Below, in pieces: positions 32,921 to 42,291 of a stretch of DNA of 64,000 nucleotides. Numbering within the stretch: position 1 is the first letter of the stretch; the number at the start of each line of letters is the position of its first letter. Below the pieces are notes generated by a model. That model saw only the letters and a program-made list of their open reading frames with translations, did not search any database and was not told where the DNA came from. The position numbers and the translations under genes were made by a program. Source of the stretch: an uncultured Roseburia sp. (GTDB lineage Bacteria > Bacillota > Clostridia > Lachnospirales > Lachnospiraceae); NCBI GenBank assembly GCA_900542495.1, contig UQNW01000003.1, positions 1 to 64,000 on the forward strand, written 5' to 3'.

Positions 32921-34603
32921 TTAATTCTTCTTTCCAAGTGTTACTGAGATTGTCTGCTCCTCATACTGTCCGTTTGAAGATCTTGCAATTACAACATCCA
33001 CTGTAGTACCTGCTGCATAATACTGCATGTTATAAGAAAGTTCTTCCATAGAAGTTACATCTTTTCCGTCAAATTTTGTGATAATATCACCTTTCTGAAT
33101 ACCAGCCTTTTCTGCTGCTGAACCTTCTGTTACCTGTGCAACATAAACACCTGTTGGCATATTATATGTTTTTGCAACATCACTTGTGACATCAACACCT
33201 GCAATGCCAAGATATGCACTATTAGACTCGTCTACTTTTTCCTTGGTAATGAGTTCTTCAATAATCGGTTTTGCAGTATCCATTGGAATTGCGTATCCAA
33301 TACCTTCAACGGATGTATCGGAATATTTTACAGAGTTGATACCGATCACTTCACCTGCCGTGTTCAGTAATGCACCACCACTGTTACCAGGGTTGATTGC
33401 TGCATCTGTCTGGATCAGTTCTGCTGTATAATTTGTGCTGCTGGATGAATCTGAAACAGAAACTTCACGATTCAATGCACTGATCACACCAGTCGTTACT
33501 GACTGACCATAACCTAAAGCATTTCCGATTGCGATGCAGGATTCACCAACTTTTAATGCATCGGATGATCCTAATGTGGCAACCTTGATTGCGCTCATTG
33601 TATCGTCCTTAATACTGCTTAATGCAACTTTTACAACTGCAAGATCTGTAGAAGGATCTGTACCTTTGATTTCTGCGCTGACCGTATCATCATTTGCAAG
33701 AGTAACGGTAAGGCTGTTGGCGCCTTCTACAACGTGATTGTTAGTAGCAACATAAAGATAATCATTATCCTGACCTACAATAATACCTGATCCGCAACTT
33801 GTGCTCTCATATGTCTTGGACTGTCCCCAGAAACTCTGGTACTCTGTCTGGCTTACATTCGTAATTGCTACGATCGAAGGCATAACCTCATCAACAATAT
33901 CTGACACATCATTAGCAACATAGGAAGAAGATACTGCTGTTGGTTTTACAGTTGAATCATCTCCTGTTGTCAGAGAAGCCTGCACATTACTTGAATTTGA
34001 AGTTCCGAGGATTTTTCCGGATGCATAATTAACACCTGTCATCACACCACCGGCTACCAGTCCAAACACAAGTGCAAGTGCTGCACATTTAGCAAGTTGT
34101 TTTCCAAATCCGCCCGGTTTTCTCTCTTTCTTTTTCTTTTCCGGTTTTGGATTGTTTCCATAAGCACTGCCATTGGCTCCATAGCTGTGGTTCTGATAAC
34201 CTGCATTGCCGCCATAGCTGTTTGTCTGCCTTCCATACATATTCTGGGAAGTACTGCCATATCCGGTATTCTGCTGGCTGTGCTGTGTGCTGCCATAGCC
34301 ATAGTTCATATTCTGTGTGTTTGTGTAACCTGAACTCTGTCCATTGCTCTGGGTACTTCCGTAACCTGAACCCTGTCCGTTGCTCTGGGTACTTCCGTAA
34401 CCTGAACCCTGTCCGTTGCTCTGGCTGCTTCCATAAATGGAACTCTGTGTGGAACCATATCCACCTGCCTGAGATCCTGCCTCATTTTGTGCTTTGTTCT
34501 GATTTCCATTGTTCTGCTGGCTGTTATATGAGTAGAAAGAATCAGAAGACTGATTACTGTTGTTATTACTATTGTTATTATTGTTGTAATAATTGTTATC
34601 CAT
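32921..34603 (-). CDS. HtrA/DegP-type serine protease with low-complexity N-tail
   Basis: A 560-residue membrane-anchored protease. Residues 1-150 are an Asn/Gln/Ser/Gly/Tyr-rich cytoplasmic tail including three tandem 12-residue repeats; a basic patch (K-K-K-K-E-R-K) then one membrane helix (about 168-190) follow. The trypsin-like domain outside the cell has the triad His in N-N-H-V-V-E-G, Asp in S-T-D-L-A-V-V-K and Ser in N-P-G-N-S-G-G-A-L, and a single PDZ domain (Y-L-G-I-A-G to the end). It degrades or chaperones misfolded exported proteins. AAGGGG precedes the ATG. It is preceded by the exopolysaccharide cluster but has its own 128-nt upstream region. Confidence 0.92.
   Translation of the reverse strand: MDNNYYNNNNNSNNNSNQSSDSFYSYNSQQNNGNQNKAQNEAGSQAGGYGSTQSSIYGSSQSNGQGSGYGSTQSNGQGSGYGSTQSNGQSSGYTNTQNMNYGYGSTQHSQQNTGYGSTSQNMYGRQTNSYGGNAGYQNHSYGANGSAYGNNPKPEKKKKERKPGGFGKQLAKCAALALVFGLVAGGVMTGVNYASGKILGTSNSSNVQASLTTGDDSTVKPTAVSSSYVANDVSDIVDEVMPSIVAITNVSQTEYQSFWGQSKTYESTSCGSGIIVGQDNDYLYVATNNHVVEGANSLTVTLANDDTVSAEIKGTDPSTDLAVVKVALSSIKDDTMSAIKVATLGSSDALKVGESCIAIGNALGYGQSVTTGVISALNREVSVSDSSSSTNYTAELIQTDAAINPGNSGGALLNTAGEVIGINSVKYSDTSVEGIGYAIPMDTAKPIIEELITKEKVDESNSAYLGIAGVDVTSDVAKTYNMPTGVYVAQVTEGSAAEKAGIQKGDIITKFDGKDVTSMEELSYNMQYYAAGTTVDVVIARSSNGQYEEQTISVTLGKKN
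34325..34432. repeat. Three tandem 36-bp repeats inside the htrA-type gene
   Basis: Three head-to-tail 36-bp units (34325-34360, 34361-34396, 34397-34432) starting GTAACCTGAAC; units 2 and 3 differ from each other by only two bases. They encode 12-residue Gly/Ser/Gln/Tyr units in the cytoplasmic tail and are expected to vary in copy number. Confidence 0.9.
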
Positions 34604-34731
34604 AACAATTTGCCCCTTTCTCCGCAGCTTCTTTGATATCCGCTGCCTTTATCTTTATGACCTTAGTCTAGCGTCAAATTGTGTTCGAATTGTGATAAAA
34701 TTATCAAGAAAAAATGTTTTTTCTCCATATA

Positions 34732-36246
34732 TTACAACTTCAATAACATCACAGAATACTGTGATAAAAAATTAATCACGCCAAGCGCCACCGTTCCTGC
34801 AATAAAGAAATTCTTTTTCCGCTCACCCTCCATACGCATTACCAGCCACAAAATGATAAACAGATACATGAGATCTGTCAGATAGTAAACACGCGCACCT
34901 GATGCGTAAATTGTCGGTGAAAAATGCAATACCGCCTCACTGGCAATTCCGCCAAGGAACACCATACTTATAAATATGGAATGACCTGTCACTTTCCATA
35001 ATAAAATCAGTGTAAAAAACACTGCTGCAATCCACCAGAAAAACGCAATTTTATTCTGCGTCGTCATTTTCTGCCAGGCTGGCAATTCCGTTAGACACTG
35101 TTCGATATCAATATAGCCGATTCCCATTTCAGAGAAAAAATGAACACCTGCATAAGGAAGTAAAGCCACTACGCTAAAAACTGCTGCAAGAATCTGATAG
35201 CATTTTCCATTTTCCTTTTTGCCCAGTAAAAGAATTGCAGCCACCCAGATTGCAACAAAAAAAGCTTTGCTCTCATTTGCAAAAGAAGACAGCAGCCACT
35301 GGATTGTCATAAATAAGTGGGCTCCCAGTGACAAATCCGGATACCCCGGCATCCAGGTTGTAATTTCAGATGCTACTCTGATTTCATTTCCAGGTGCCAT
35401 AAAAAGCAGCACAAATGCAATAAAAGTCACAACAAGCTGTATCCATATCATGACCGGCACCTTTTTTTTCTGCATCAGAATACCTAAAATCGAGAGCACT
35501 TCAAATGCGATCAAAACCGCGCCCATCTGTTCGATTGACATCGCAGCAATGATACTGCACGGAATTGTATAAATAAACTGTCTGCCCGAAAATGCACCCG
35601 TGTCAAAAACAGCATCTGCAAGCGGCATCATTGCCCACACGCCTGCCGTGAATGTCCAGGTGTAAAAAATCGAACCATTTACCCAGATAGCAGAATAGCC
35701 AAGTGTCATGACACTCAATAATAAATAGCCACTTGCCAGAAGAAGCGGATACCGGATTTCAAGCCATGTTTTCTGCAACCAGCTTTTTTGTTGTGAATTC
35801 TTCAAGTCTACTGTTTCTATTTCTCCTATATTACTATAAACAGTAGAAGAATGTTTCAAGATTTCTCCTGTGTTACTGCGATTTTCGCACTTATTCAAAA
35901 AATCCGCATAACCGGTATACCCTGCCGCTTTACATCCTAATCTTAAGATTCCTGCCGGAAGCAGCACCAGCATAATCGCATCTGCCACCCGCCAGAAACC
36001 AAGTCCAAGATTAAAAGTAAGATAGACAAGTGCTTCCGCCGCCATCCTTCCAACCCAGGTCTGATACCGCCACGATAAATATTCGAAAAATCCCATTGTG
36101 GTAGAATAATGGTAGAAATAGGTGTCATCACCGTCAGAATATCCCATCTGATTCAAAATCAGAAAAATCACAACCGCCATTAATCCCCAAAAGAACAACA
36201 CTGAAGCATTCTGAACTTTCTTATTTTTTTCACTGTAAACGTTCAT
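34732..36246 (-). CDS. DUF6056-type multi-pass membrane protein
   Basis: A 504-residue membrane protein with about 11 hydrophobic segments. The N-terminal pattern Y-S-D-G-D-D-T-Y-F-Y-H-Y followed by W-R-Y-Q-T-W-V-G-R matches the DUF6056 group, thought to be lipid-sugar-dependent membrane glycosyltransferase-like proteins because of the acidic pair after the first helix. A hydrophilic insert (about residues 118-155) is present. It comes 41 nt after a DPM1/GtrB-like gene, which fits a GtrB-GtrC-type pair that decorates a glycan through a polyprenyl-phosphate sugar. That role is inference. Confidence 0.75.
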   Translation of the reverse strand: MNVYSEKNKKVQNASVLFFWGLMAVVIFLILNQMGYSDGDDTYFYHYSTTMGFFEYLSWRYQTWVGRMAAEALVYLTFNLGLGFWRVADAIMLVLLPAGILRLGCKAAGYTGYADFLNKCENRSNTGEILKHSSTVYSNIGEIETVDLKNSQQKSWLQKTWLEIRYPLLLASGYLLLSVMTLGYSAIWVNGSIFYTWTFTAGVWAMMPLADAVFDTGAFSGRQFIYTIPCSIIAAMSIEQMGAVLIAFEVLSILGILMQKKKVPVMIWIQLVVTFIAFVLLFMAPGNEIRVASEITTWMPGYPDLSLGAHLFMTIQWLLSSFANESKAFFVAIWVAAILLLGKKENGKCYQILAAVFSVVALLPYAGVHFFSEMGIGYIDIEQCLTELPAWQKMTTQNKIAFFWWIAAVFFTLILLWKVTGHSIFISMVFLGGIASEAVLHFSPTIYASGARVYYLTDLMYLFIILWLVMRMEGERKKNFFIAGTVALGVINFLSQYSVMLLKL

Positions 36247-36286
36247 ATTTTCTAGTTATAATCTCCATAATACATGATACTTTGGT

Positions 36287-37249
36287 CTACTCTGCATTGT
36301 TTTCTTTCAAAATTACCGACTCAATAATATACTTCGGTCTCTTTTTCGTCTCCAGATATGTCTTGCCAATGTATTCTCCAATAATACCAATTGCAAAAAT
36401 CTGCAACCCACCAAGCACCCAGATAGAAACCATAATACTTGCCCAACCCGGCACAACATTGCCATTAAAATAATCCACAAATGATTTAATCAGCATAATC
36501 AGACTAATAAGGCAAATCAATAAACCACCAATCGTAATCATTCGGATCGGTTTCACCGATAAAGAGGTGATTCCTTCAAATGCAAACGTGATCATCTTTC
36601 CAAGTGGATATTTGCTTTCTCCCGCAAAACGTTCTCCACGTTCGTATTCCACCGTCGTGCTCTGAAACCCAACCATCGGCACAATTCCACGCAGAAATAA
36701 ATTTACCTCATCAAATTCCAGTAAATTTTCTGCCGCACGCTTACTTAATAACCGATAATCTGCATGGTCATAGACAATATCCGCCCCAAGAAAGCTCATC
36801 AGTTTATAAAATAAATGCGCCGTTCCCCGCTTAAAACAGGTATCTTTTTTTCTGGATGATCGAACCCCATAGACCACGTCATTTCCTGCATAACAGGCTT
36901 CAATCATACGATCGACCGCATTAATATCATCCTGAAGATCTGCATCCATGGTAATGATCATATCGGCATACTTTACCGCTGTTGCCATACCAGCTAAAAG
37001 AGCATTCTGATGTCCTCTGTTTCTGGAAAGATTCACTCCTGCATAAACAACATTTTCATCACACAATTGCTTTATGATACTCCAGGTCTGATCTTTCGAA
37101 CCGTCATTCACAAACATAATGCGGCTGTTATTAGCTATTTTATTTTCTGATACGAGCTGTCCCATTTTTTCAAGCAGTCTCTTTGAAGTTTCCGGAAGTA
37201 CTTCCTGCTCGTTATAACACGGAACTACAATATACAATGTTTTACTCAT
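36287..37249 (-). CDS. GtrB/DPM1-type polyprenyl-phosphate glycosyltransferase
   Basis: A 320-residue GT2 enzyme: V-V-P-C-Y-N-E-Q-E near the start, F-V-N-D-G-S-K-D-Q-T-W, and T-M-D-A-D-L-Q-D-D as the metal motif, followed by two C-terminal membrane helices (about 235-258 and 268-292). Such enzymes load a sugar (often glucose) from a UDP-sugar onto undecaprenyl phosphate on the inner face of the membrane. The next gene is a polytopic DUF6056 protein that may use the product. AGAGGA precedes the ATG. Confidence 0.9.
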   Translation of the reverse strand: MSKTLYIVVPCYNEQEVLPETSKRLLEKMGQLVSENKIANNSRIMFVNDGSKDQTWSIIKQLCDENVVYAGVNLSRNRGHQNALLAGMATAVKYADMIITMDADLQDDINAVDRMIEACYAGNDVVYGVRSSRKKDTCFKRGTAHLFYKLMSFLGADIVYDHADYRLLSKRAAENLLEFDEVNLFLRGIVPMVGFQSTTVEYERGERFAGESKYPLGKMITFAFEGITSLSVKPIRMITIGGLLICLISLIMLIKSFVDYFNGNVVPGWASIMVSIWVLGGLQIFAIGIIGEYIGKTYLETKKRPKYIIESVILKENNAE

Positions 37250-37281
37250 ATGAGCATCCTCTCCTGCGGAAATTCTCCACC

Positions 37282-38304
37282 TTATTCATTATCCCGCTCA
37301 ACTAATTTCCAGTATCCCGGGCTCATGGTATACTTCAAAATCTGTTTTCTACTAAGTTTCTCATAATGTTTTCCCATCCAGAAGCCTGCATACTTTCCGA
37401 CACACTGCATTCCAAAATGAAAAATAAGCCATGGTTTTCTGATTTTAAACAGATAGGCAACCGTGCTCTTCACAAGCTTCATTCCCTCTGCCTCCGAACT
37501 TACCTGTTCAAAGATTTCCGGGTGCTGTTTCTGTGAAACGGCTAGATCAAAATTCCGGTGAAATTGCTGTTGCATCGTATAATTGTGGGAATGGAACACT
37601 TTCGCCTCTGCCACATAAGCAACTCCATATCCATGCGAAATAGCATTTGCAGCAAAAAACATATCCTCATTGAAAATAACCGGGGACTCAAATCCCCCAA
37701 GTTCTTCAAATAAATCCTTTCGATATGCAGCACAGACATCCGAACAGAAAAAAGTTTTGATTCCAAATACAGGGATGTCCGCTTTTGTCTTAATACGGCT
37801 CTGCTCTGGATAATTAAACTGCCTTGTATACTGTTCAACAATATGACAGTCCTTTTGAGGAAGCTGTCTTGCATAAGCTACGGCTATCTGTATTGTTCCG
37901 TCTCCACTCTTTCCAAGCTCTTTCCCAGCCGATTTCTGCTTACTTTCTGATTCTCCGCCTGTCTCCAACGCCTCTACCAGCTTCTCCACCAGAAACTCAT
38001 CTGCCGGAACTGCATCCTGAGTCATAAAAATCATCACATCCGCATCTGAATATTCTGCACCAAACTGCCTCGTTCCACCGTGGTCAAAATCTTTTTTTGC
38101 AATATGAATCACTTCATGCTCGCAAGGCAGTTCCTGTAATACCTGCTCGATTGGATACGCTGCAACTGCCTGTTTCCAGAGCGCTTCTTCTGTATTTAAA
38201 ATAATTACCCTATGAACGACAAAGGTCTGCCCTTGCAATTTATGCAAGAGCAGACATAATGTTTCATCCGGTTTATAAGTTGGAATGATAATATCTACTG
38301 TCAT
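37282..38304 (-). CDS. Rhamnosyltransferase-like GT2
   Basis: A 340-residue glycosyltransferase with the pattern of bacterial rhamnosyltransferases: I-I-I-P-T-Y-K-P at the start, F-D-H-G-G-T-R-Q-F-G-A about residue 75 and F-M-T-Q-D-A-V-P as the DxD-like motif. A charged insert lies near residue 120. It likely adds a deoxy-sugar in assembly of the exopolysaccharide repeat unit. It starts exactly at the base after the LCP stop codon, so the genes are tightly coupled. Confidence 0.85.
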   Translation of the reverse strand: MTVDIIIPTYKPDETLCLLLHKLQGQTFVVHRVIILNTEEALWKQAVAAYPIEQVLQELPCEHEVIHIAKKDFDHGGTRQFGAEYSDADVMIFMTQDAVPADEFLVEKLVEALETGGESESKQKSAGKELGKSGDGTIQIAVAYARQLPQKDCHIVEQYTRQFNYPEQSRIKTKADIPVFGIKTFFCSDVCAAYRKDLFEELGGFESPVIFNEDMFFAANAISHGYGVAYVAEAKVFHSHNYTMQQQFHRNFDLAVSQKQHPEIFEQVSSEAEGMKLVKSTVAYLFKIRKPWLIFHFGMQCVGKYAGFWMGKHYEKLSRKQILKYTMSPGYWKLVERDNE

Positions 38305-39426
38305 TTATCTGTAACCATTTCCCTCATTCATACCTGTGTCATTGATAATCTTCTTACTGTTCGCAAGAACGGTATCTGATGGTGTGTATTCCTCATCACC
38401 AAACAGGAACTGATGCAGCTCAATTACATTAGACTCCAGAGTACACGGTACAACAACACTTCCCTTTGATCCAAGCGTTGTTGAATTCTTACTAAATGGG
38501 AATCCAGATGATTCACCAAGTTTGTAATTAAATACCTGTGCTGCCAATGCAACCAGATCTGCATTTGAAAAGCTTGTCTGAATATCCCCAAATACCGCAT
38601 CGATCAACTTATTAATGGTCATAAGATCTGACTTCTGCGCTTTTGCTACCATAGCGGCAATAACCGTTCTCTGACGTTCTGCACGCTTATAGTCATCTCC
38701 TGCAGTATAACGGATTCGCGCATATGCACAAGCCTGCACACCATCTAACTGCACGTTTGTTCCACCGCCAGACAGATACTTGGAATTATGTTTTGTAAGT
38801 TTATTGATCTCATCCATATATCCCTGCATGAGAACTGCTTCTTCATCTGTCACTTCATCCAATGTAATGCCACCAAGTAAATCAACACATTCAACAACCG
38901 CGTTGAAATCTACCGTCACATAATCGGTAATCGATAAATCCAGGTTCTTATTCAGCATATTAATCGCTGCTTCCGGACCACCTTTTGAATAAGCTGCATT
39001 ACATTTCTTGAAACTTCCATCTCCTGTATCCAGATAAGAATCACGGAATACAGAACATAACTTCACTTCTTTGGTGTCATTATTAATATTTGCGATCATA
39101 ATGACGTCACTACGCCCATTTGACAAATTACCATTAGAACGGTTGTCCAGACCAAATAAAGCAATCGTGGTATAATTCTTCATAATTTCCTGCGATTCTT
39201 CAGAAATGCCCTCATTTACCTCAATGTTCTCAAGAGGCACCTCACTACGCTCAATCTTTCCTAATTTGCTGACTAAGAAAAGGACACCAGCCAATAACAA
39301 AACTACAAGTACTTCAATTACCAACAAGATAATCCTTCTCTGTCTCTTCTTTCTTCTGATTGCCTCTTTCTGCTTCTTTGTCAGCGGCTTATGTCTGCCT
39401 TGACGATTATTTGTCTCACTACTCAT
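38305..39426 (-). CDS. LytR-CpsA-Psr family glycan ligase
   Basis: A 373-residue LCP protein that transfers undecaprenyl-linked glycans onto peptidoglycan. A basic cytoplasmic N-terminus (residues 1-30) and one membrane helix (about 31-52) precede the extracellular domain, which has the conserved G-R-S-D-V-I-M-I, F-R-D-S-Y, A-Y-S-K-G-G-P-E-A-A and Y-A-R-I-R-Y-T-A-G-D-D-Y-K-R-A-E-R-Q-R motifs with the pyrophosphate-binding Arg and Asp residues. Its place inside the exopolysaccharide cluster suggests it attaches that polymer to the wall. Confidence 0.93.
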   Translation of the reverse strand: MSSETNNRQGRHKPLTKKQKEAIRRKKRQRRIILLVIEVLVVLLLAGVLFLVSKLGKIERSEVPLENIEVNEGISEESQEIMKNYTTIALFGLDNRSNGNLSNGRSDVIMIANINNDTKEVKLCSVFRDSYLDTGDGSFKKCNAAYSKGGPEAAINMLNKNLDLSITDYVTVDFNAVVECVDLLGGITLDEVTDEEAVLMQGYMDEINKLTKHNSKYLSGGGTNVQLDGVQACAYARIRYTAGDDYKRAERQRTVIAAMVAKAQKSDLMTINKLIDAVFGDIQTSFSNADLVALAAQVFNYKLGESSGFPFSKNSTTLGSKGSVVVPCTLESNVIELHQFLFGDEEYTPSDTVLANSKKIINDTGMNEGNGYR

Positions 39427-39439
39427 GAATCATTTTCTC

Positions 39440-40858
39440 CTAATACGCATTTTTATTGATAAATCCCTTGAAAACTGTCAGAAACAGAATCTTCATATCT
39501 AACCCTAATGTCCAGTTCTCAATATAATATAAATCATGTTCAATTCTCTTTCGAATCGATGTATCTCCACGGTATCCATTCACCTGAGCCCATCCGGTCA
39601 TTCCCGGACGTACCTGATGCTTGATCATATATCTCGGAATCTCTTCCCTGAACTTTTCTACATACTGTGGTCTCTCCGGTCTTGGTCCCACAAGACTCAT
39701 ATCCCCTTTTAATACATTAAAAAGCTGTGGGAACTCATCAAGGCTTGTCTTACGCAAAAAGGCTCCTACCTTTGTCACCCGCGGATCGTTTTTCTGTGTC
39801 CATCCCTTTTTTTCTTCTTCTTCTGACTGAACATACATGGTACGGAACTTATACATCATAAATTTTTCATTATGAAGTCCTACCCGTTCCTGCTTAAAAA
39901 TCAATGGTCCAGACGAAGTAGTCTTTACAAGAATCGCAGAGATAAGCATGACTGGTGAAAAAATCACAATACAGATCAAAGATCCAACAATATCTGTCAA
40001 CCGCTTAATCATTGCATTAAATGTATTTGATAACGGCACATAACGAATATTAATCACCGGAAGTCCCAGCAAATCCTCTGTATATGGTCTTGTCGGAATA
40101 ATATTTCCATAATCTGGAATAAACTTTGTATGCACTCCCGATTTTTCACATTGCGCGACAATCTTTTCCAACTTATAATATTCTTCCAAACCAAGCGTAA
40201 TTGCTATCTCATCTAATTTATTTTCCGGTAAAATAAAAGTAAGGTTATCAATGCTTCCTATTACTTTCACACCTTTATAAATTGTTCCACGCGCAATATT
40301 GTCATCCAAAATTCCCCGAATACTATAACCCCACTGAGGATTTTGCTTGATTCTGTCAATATATTGTTCTGCCGCCTTTGAATATCCCACAAGCAAAATA
40401 TGCTTCTGATTATATCCTTTTCTTCTTATGCTGCGCAAAAAGCCACGAACTACAAGCCGCTCGATTTCTTCAAGAACAATGTTCAATACATAGAAATAAG
40501 CAAACATTGAACGTGAAAAGTTCTTTGCTTCTTCGGAATAAGACAATACAAGGAAAAATCCAGCAAACACAATTAATATACCAACCGTATTTGCCATAAC
40601 AATATTGGAAAGTTCCAGACGCCTTCCCTGTACTCTCTTTGACGTATACAAATTGAACGCGTAATATAATAGCAAATAAAGTGGAACGATCAATATGAGT
40701 GCTTTCATATAAAACTCTAATGAAAGAACACCGACCTGCTCATTTGCGAAAATGCCTGAAAGCTTTAACCACCAGGCAAGTACATAAGAAAAGATGACAA
40801 CCAATGCATCTAAAACGACATGCAATCTGTTAAAGTGCTGCTGATTATCTTTTATCAT
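39440..40858 (-). CDS. Polyprenyl-phosphate sugar-1-phosphate transferase
   Basis: A 472-residue initiating transferase of the WbaP/WcaJ/EpsE-type. Four or five membrane helices occupy residues 10-130, a CoA-binding-like Rossmann domain the middle (I-L-L-V-G-Y-S-K-A-A-E), and the C-terminal bacterial sugar transferase domain begins near 275 with K-R-L-T-D-I-V, K-Q-E-R-V-G-L, K-F-R-T-M, D-E-F-P-Q-L-F-N-V and S-L-V-G-P-R-P-E-R. It places the first sugar phosphate (often glucose or galactose) on undecaprenyl phosphate, starting repeat-unit assembly. Confidence 0.94.
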   Translation of the reverse strand: MIKDNQQHFNRLHVVLDALVVIFSYVLAWWLKLSGIFANEQVGVLSLEFYMKALILIVPLYLLLYYAFNLYTSKRVQGRRLELSNIVMANTVGILIVFAGFFLVLSYSEEAKNFSRSMFAYFYVLNIVLEEIERLVVRGFLRSIRRKGYNQKHILLVGYSKAAEQYIDRIKQNPQWGYSIRGILDDNIARGTIYKGVKVIGSIDNLTFILPENKLDEIAITLGLEEYYKLEKIVAQCEKSGVHTKFIPDYGNIIPTRPYTEDLLGLPVINIRYVPLSNTFNAMIKRLTDIVGSLICIVIFSPVMLISAILVKTTSSGPLIFKQERVGLHNEKFMMYKFRTMYVQSEEEEKKGWTQKNDPRVTKVGAFLRKTSLDEFPQLFNVLKGDMSLVGPRPERPQYVEKFREEIPRYMIKHQVRPGMTGWAQVNGYRGDTSIRKRIEHDLYYIENWTLGLDMKILFLTVFKGFINKNAY

Positions 40859-40998
40859 AATGCTATCCTTTATTTTTTTGTTATCATAGATTCAATAATA
40901 CAATAATTTCCATGAAATCACAACTCTATTTTCTTAAAACAAGCGTCTCAAAATCTTAATTATTTCTTTATATTGTAATCAAAAACAATACCGTTCTT

Positions 40999-41946
40999 TT
41001 ACATTATGCGCACAATATTCAGCCATAACTCCAATTGAATCTTAAAATAATTCAGTAAATTCCTCATACGAAATTTTACCTTCCGACATTTTCTGCTCTC
41101 ACAAATCCCCTCGAAAATCCCTCTGCAATATTCACCTGCAAATCCCTTTCCGGTGAAAAAAAGCATTTTTGCCAGAACTCCGACAACTATAAATGGCATA
41201 TTTAAAATCAGCTGCAAGACTGGCATATTCTTATACAACACAAAAACAGTATTTCTTGCAGCCAGAAATACTTTTTTCTTATTATAGCGTGTACCAGTTG
41301 TTGCACTTCCAACATGATAAACCTTAGCTTGTGGAATATACCAATTTTCAAATCCGGCAATCCTTGCACGATATCCCAGATCCACATCTTCCAGATAAGC
41401 AAAATGTTTCTCGTCAAGTCCGCCAATCTTCCGTATCATATCCATACGATAAATTGCAGCCCCTGCACAACAGGAAAATACTCTTGTCACCTTTTCATAA
41501 TCTTTGCATAATCTTCCTTTTCCTCTGGCAACTGCCCATCCCATGGCTGTATAGAGATCTCCTGCATTGTCTAACACTTCATGCTTCCTATAATCTATCA
41601 TCTGGGCTCCACAGGAAAAAATGTGCTCTGACCATTTTATTCCTCTCAGCAATTCTTCCACAAAATATTGTTCTGTTTCTGTATCATTATTAAGCAAAAT
41701 GAGATATGGTGTTCTTGTCCTTTGAATACCCAGATTTACCGCTCCGCAAAATCCAAGATTCTCCTTCAAAACAATCCATTCTATATCTAAAGTTCCTGAA
41801 TCAATGTCAACACTTCCATCTGTAGATCCATTATCAACCACCAGCACCTTAAAATCTTTGTATGATTGATTTTCTAAAGTTCTCAGACAATTTTCCAACA
41901 AATTTTTTCCATTATAATTCGGGATTACAATTGTGACTTCCTGCAT
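40999..41946 (-). CDS. Glycosyltransferase family 2
   Basis: A 315-residue GT2 enzyme: V-I-P-N-Y-N-G-K, V-D-N-G-S-T-D-G-S, E-N-L-G-F-C-G-A-V-N and L-L-N-N-D-T as metal motif, then E-D-V-D-L-G-Y-R near residue 190 typical of rhamnosyl/galactosyltransferases of the WcaE/RfbN pattern. One hydrophobic helix follows near residue 245. Donor unknown. It belongs to the exopolysaccharide cluster, starting 9 nt after the small zinc-ribbon gene. The 140 nt after it, before the initiating transferase, hold no gene. Confidence 0.87.
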   Translation of the reverse strand: MQEVTIVIPNYNGKNLLENCLRTLENQSYKDFKVLVVDNGSTDGSVDIDSGTLDIEWIVLKENLGFCGAVNLGIQRTRTPYLILLNNDTETEQYFVEELLRGIKWSEHIFSCGAQMIDYRKHEVLDNAGDLYTAMGWAVARGKGRLCKDYEKVTRVFSCCAGAAIYRMDMIRKIGGLDEKHFAYLEDVDLGYRARIAGFENWYIPQAKVYHVGSATTGTRYNKKKVFLAARNTVFVLYKNMPVLQLILNMPFIVVGVLAKMLFFTGKGFAGEYCRGIFEGICESRKCRKVKFRMRNLLNYFKIQLELWLNIVRIM

Positions 41947-41955
41947 GAATAATTC

Positions 41956-42165
41956 CTAATTCCTTTTTGTTTTTCCTTTGCTATGTATGTACATCCATGC
42001 TGCCGAATATTCCTGCCGTTCCTTCTCAGACCAGGATACATATGTAGCAAAATCTACTTTTGCCAAAGTCATATCCTGCACACCACACTTATAGCATTCC
42101 ACGTTTTTACGCCTTGAGACCATGCGCATCCAGCCACAGTCCGGACATATATATACCCTCATCAT
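41956..42165 (-). CDS. Small zinc-ribbon-like protein, 69 aa
   Basis: A 69-residue basic protein with two cysteine pairs, I-C-P-D-C-G-W and C-Y-K-C-G, separated by 15 residues as in a rubredoxin-like zinc ribbon, followed by a helical part and a Lys-rich tail. The ATG at 42165 (another at 42162) has AGAGGA about 9 nt upstream. It is placed between two GT2 genes with a 9-nt gap to the next, so it is likely expressed with them. No function is known to me. Confidence 0.65.
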   Translation of the reverse strand: MMRVYICPDCGWMRMVSRRKNVECYKCGVQDMTLAKVDFATYVSWSEKERQEYSAAWMYIHSKGKTKRN

Positions 42166-42291
42166 AAGCACTTATCCTCTTTTTATTCTACAATAAATTC
42201 ATTATAGCACAACAAAAAACAGCTTCACACTTATTTTACACGACAAATGACGACACAATTTGCATGTATCCATTCTATTATACACAATTTC

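Noticed and set aside
34325..34432. 36-bp tandem repeats considered as a CRISPR array
   Set aside because: Units are head to tail without spacers, in frame, and encode part of the protease tail.
34147..34605. Plus-strand frame of 152 residues rich in Cys, Ser and Tyr
   Set aside because: Antisense of the low-complexity tail of the HtrA-type protease; composition follows from the repeats.
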